This document shows positions 8,074 to 10,000 of a stretch of 10,000 nt of DNA, in pieces (the stretch's first letter is position 1; each line of letters starts with the position of its first letter). The notes below the pieces were generated by a model. It did no database searches and was not told the origin of the DNA. It was given only the letters and a program-made list of their open reading frames with translations. Origin of the DNA: Rheinheimera sp. (GTDB taxonomy: Bacteria > Pseudomonadota > Gammaproteobacteria > Enterobacterales > Alteromonadaceae); NCBI RefSeq assembly GCF_020217005.1, contig NZ_JAIWOI010000281.1, positions 1-10,000 of the forward strand, given 5' to 3'. The translations under genes were made by a program, and so were the position numbers.

Positions 8074-8161
8074 TGCTGATACTTCACCAAAGCAGGTACC
8101 GGTCTGTCCCGGCAAAGCCTTAGCTTACTCTGAGGTGTGAAGAAAACAAATGCTCCAACCT

Positions 8162-8191
8162 TTGCTTTTTTAGGAAAACTGCGGTTAAATT
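8162..8191 (+). promoter_or_regulatory. Candidate sigma70 promoter of topB
   Basis: TTGCTT (8162-8167) and TAAATT (8186-8191) are 18 nt apart; shifting by one gives TTAAAT with 17 nt. Matches are modest (3 of 6 and 4 of 6). Support comes from position: transcription would start near 8198, inside the LexA-like site and about 22 nt before the topB ATG. The -10 area also lies in an 11-bp palindrome, GTTAAATTAAC (8184-8194). Confidence 0.35.
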
Positions 8192-8211
8192 AACTGTTTT
8201 TTCATACAGTG
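8192..8211 (+). promoter_or_regulatory. LexA-binding (SOS) box in front of topB
   Basis: AACTGTTTTTTCATACAGTG contains CTGT (8194-8197), 8 nt, and ACAG (8206-8209). This is the exact CTGT-N8-ACAG core of the gammaproteobacterial LexA operator, with an AT-rich centre and 14 of 20 matches to the E. coli consensus. The inverted repeat extends to ACTGT/ACAGT. It ends 8 nt before the topB ATG and overlaps the inferred transcription start, a position where LexA would block transcription. The divergent kinase gene starts more than 75 nt away on the other side, so topB is the likelier target. Confidence 0.65.
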
Positions 8212-8219
8212 GTCCACCA

Positions 8220-10000
8220 ATGAGATTGTATATAGCTGAAAAACCAAGTATGGCCCGTGCTATTGCCGACGCTTTTGGTGGGCACCAAAAACAGCAGGGC
8301 TATTTGCAACTTAGCAATGGCGATAAAGTCAGCTGGTGCCTTGGCCATTTGTTAGAGCAGGCCGAACCTGAAGCTTATGATCCACAGTTTAAAAGCTGGC
8401 GGCTGGAGCATTTACCTATAGTGCCGGCGCAGTGGAAATTGCTCCCTAAAGCACAAAGCAAAGCTCAGCTTCAAGTACTGACCAGGCTGATCAAAGAGGC
8501 AACAGAACTGGTGCATGCAGGCGATCCGGATAGGGAAGGCCAGTTACTGGTCGATGAAGTGCTGCTGCATACTAAAGTCAGTCAAACTAAACTTACCAAT
8601 ACCAAAAGATTGCTACTGAACGATTTAACACCAGCTGCTGTGCGCTTAGCTTTGCAACAGTTAAAACCAAATTCTGAATTTGCCCCTCTGTCGCAAAGTG
8701 CTTTGGCCCGCAGCAGGGCCGATTGGTTATACGGCATTAACTTAACCCGGGCTTATACTTTACATGGCCAGAAGCAAGGTTATCAGGGTGTATTGTCTGT
8801 AGGCAGAGTGCAAACTCCAGTCTTGGGATTAGTGGTGCAACGTGACCTGCAAATAGAGAATTTTGTCAGTCGTGACTTTTATCAGGTCAAAGCCCATTTG
8901 TCCGGCGCAGATTGGCCTTTTACCGCGCTTTGGCAACCCAGCGAGGCCTGTGCTCCTTACCAGGACGAAGAAGGCCGGGTGCTCAATCGTGAGCTCGCTG
9001 AACTGGTACAACGCAAAACCAGCCATCAACCTGCGCTGGTAGAACAAGTCCAGCAACTGCCGAAAAAGCAGTACGCGCCTTTGCCTTTTAGCTTGTCGGC
9101 GTTACAAATTGAAGCGGCCAAACTTTTTGGCATGACGGCTCAGCAAGTATTGGATACTTGTCAGCAACTCTATGAGCGCCATCAGCTTATTACTTACCCA
9201 CGTTCAGACTGCAGGCATTTACCTGAACAGCAATTTGGCCAGTCAGCTGCTGTCTGTCGCGCTATAGCGGCCAACAGTCCACAACTGGCTGATATGCAAC
9301 AGCAGGTCAGTATGAGCCAACGTAGTAAAGCTTGGGATGACAGTAAAATTACTGCTCACCACGCTATTATTCCAACGGACAAGGTGCTTAAATCGGCCAG
9401 CCTCAATGGCAGTGAGGCCCAACTTTATTGGTTGATAGCCAGGCAGTTCTTATGGCAATTTTTCCCTCCCTACTGCTATCTGGAGCAACAGGCACTAGTT
9501 AAAATCGCCGGCGGTTTATTTAAAGCTCAGGCCAGACTAGTGCAGTCTTTGGGCTGGAAGGCTTTTTATAAAGCCAGTCAGAAGGATGAGCAAGAAGAGG
9601 ATTCCGACGCACAACAGAGCCTGCCGCCACTCACCAAAGGTCAGCAGTTGCAGTCTGGCCAGTCAGAATTGCTAGCCAAACAAACTCAGCCACCGGCGTA
9701 TTTCACTGACGCTACTTTGTTAGCGGCCATGACGGGCATCAGTCGTTTTGTGACAGATCCAGAGTTAAAACGCATCTTAAAAGAAACCGCAGGTTTAGGT
9801 ACTGAGGCGACCCGCGCAGGTATTCTGGAGTTATTGTTTAAACGGGGTTATTTACAGCGTCAGGGTAAACAAATTCGTGCCAGCCAGTTAGGCCGGGTCT
9901 TTATTCAAAGTTTGCCACAACGCATCACAGCGCCTGACCTGACCGCTTTATGGGAGGCTCAGCTGGAGCAGATTTGCCATCAGCAGCAAGACTATCCGCA
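8220..10000 (+). CDS. topB: DNA topoisomerase III (3' end outside window)
   Basis: Type IA topoisomerase that cuts and passes single strands. It resolves replication and recombination intermediates, often with RecQ-type helicase. The frame is open from ATG 8220 to the window edge (593 complete codons); E. coli TopB has 653, so about 60 C-terminal residues are missing. The start MRLYIAEKPSMARAIADAF is the Toprim beginning, with general-acid Glu at residue 7. The Toprim metal motif is GDPDREGQ with D102, D104 and E106. The gate region carries VLSVGRVQTPVLGLVVQRD and PFSLSALQIEAAKLFG. The catalytic tyrosine is Y326 in LITYPRSDCRHL, and AHHAIIPT, FTDATLLAAMTGI and GLGTEATRAGILELLFKRG follow. These match TopB rather than TopA. 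The Shine-Dalgarno is weak (only GTGG before the start). It is divergent from the sensor kinase and preceded by a LexA-like box. Confidence 0.96.
   Translation, partial: MRLYIAEKPSMARAIADAFGGHQKQQGYLQLSNGDKVSWCLGHLLEQAEPEAYDPQFKSWRLEHLPIVPAQWKLLPKAQSKAQLQVLTRLIKEATELVHAGDPDREGQLLVDEVLLHTKVSQTKLTNTKRLLLNDLTPAAVRLALQQLKPNSEFAPLSQSALARSRADWLYGINLTRAYTLHGQKQGYQGVLSVGRVQTPVLGLVVQRDLQIENFVSRDFYQVKAHLSGADWPFTALWQPSEACAPYQDEEGRVLNRELAELVQRKTSHQPALVEQVQQLPKKQYAPLPFSLSALQIEAAKLFGMTAQQVLDTCQQLYERHQLITYPRSDCRHLPEQQFGQSAAVCRAIAANSPQLADMQQQVSMSQRSKAWDDSKITAHHAIIPTDKVLKSASLNGSEAQLYWLIARQFLWQFFPPYCYLEQQALVKIAGGLFKAQARLVQSLGWKAFYKASQKDEQEEDSDAQQSLPPLTKGQQLQSGQSELLAKQTQPPAYFTDATLLAAMTGISRFVTDPELKRILKETAGLGTEATRAGILELLFKRGYLQRQGKQIRASQLGRVFIQSLPQRITAPDLTALWEAQLEQICHQQQDYP

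Noticed and set aside
8074..8115. Upstream TTG at 8115 as the kinase start
   Set aside because: Its only ribosome-site-like sequence is 2 nt away, too close; the TTG at 8073 has GGTGAAG at 8 nt. The longer form cannot be fully excluded.
8829..9056. Minus-strand open frame inside topB
   Set aside because: It lies fully inside a well-conserved plus-strand topB coding sequence and shows no independent evidence.

Overview
The window looks like ordinary chromosome of a gammaproteobacterium. GC content is moderate, and KdpD, KdpE and topoisomerase III all resemble their gammaproteobacterial homologues. A Rheinheimera/Alishewanella-like member of the Alteromonadales is my best guess, from protein style and from the hairpin element downstream of kdpE. 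That placement is inference, not shown by the sequence. There are no RNA genes, insertion sequences, phage genes or CRISPR arrays, and I found no frameshifted gene.

Layout. (1) Positions 1-2783, plus strand: the 3' end of a kdp potassium operon, namely kdpD (sensor kinase, 5' end outside the window) followed 5 nt later by kdpE (response regulator, TTG start). The transporter genes kdpABC are expected upstream, outside the window. (2) Positions 2784-2932: a compact nested inverted-repeat element between two convergent genes. (3) Positions 2933-3337, minus strand: a small VOC-fold protein. (4) Positions 3513-5354, minus strand: a lipoprotein of the M2 (angiotensin-converting-enzyme-like) peptidase family, with a clear intrinsic terminator after it. 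(5) Positions 5416-8073 (or 8115), minus strand: a large membrane sensor kinase with MASE1, CHASE, PAS, HisKA and HATPase domains and no partner regulator nearby. (6) From 8220 to the right edge, plus strand: topB, DNA topoisomerase III, cut off by the window end.

How the genes work together. KdpD and KdpE form a complete two-component pair for potassium limitation or osmotic stress. The CHASE kinase lies 61 nt upstream of the M2 peptidase on the same strand with no terminator seen between them, so read-through is possible, but a functional link is only a guess. The most interesting regulatory signal is a LexA-type site (CTGT-N8-ACAG) directly in front of topB. It overlaps the expected transcription start and suggests that topoisomerase III is under SOS control in this organism. 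No clearly new multi-gene system is visible.
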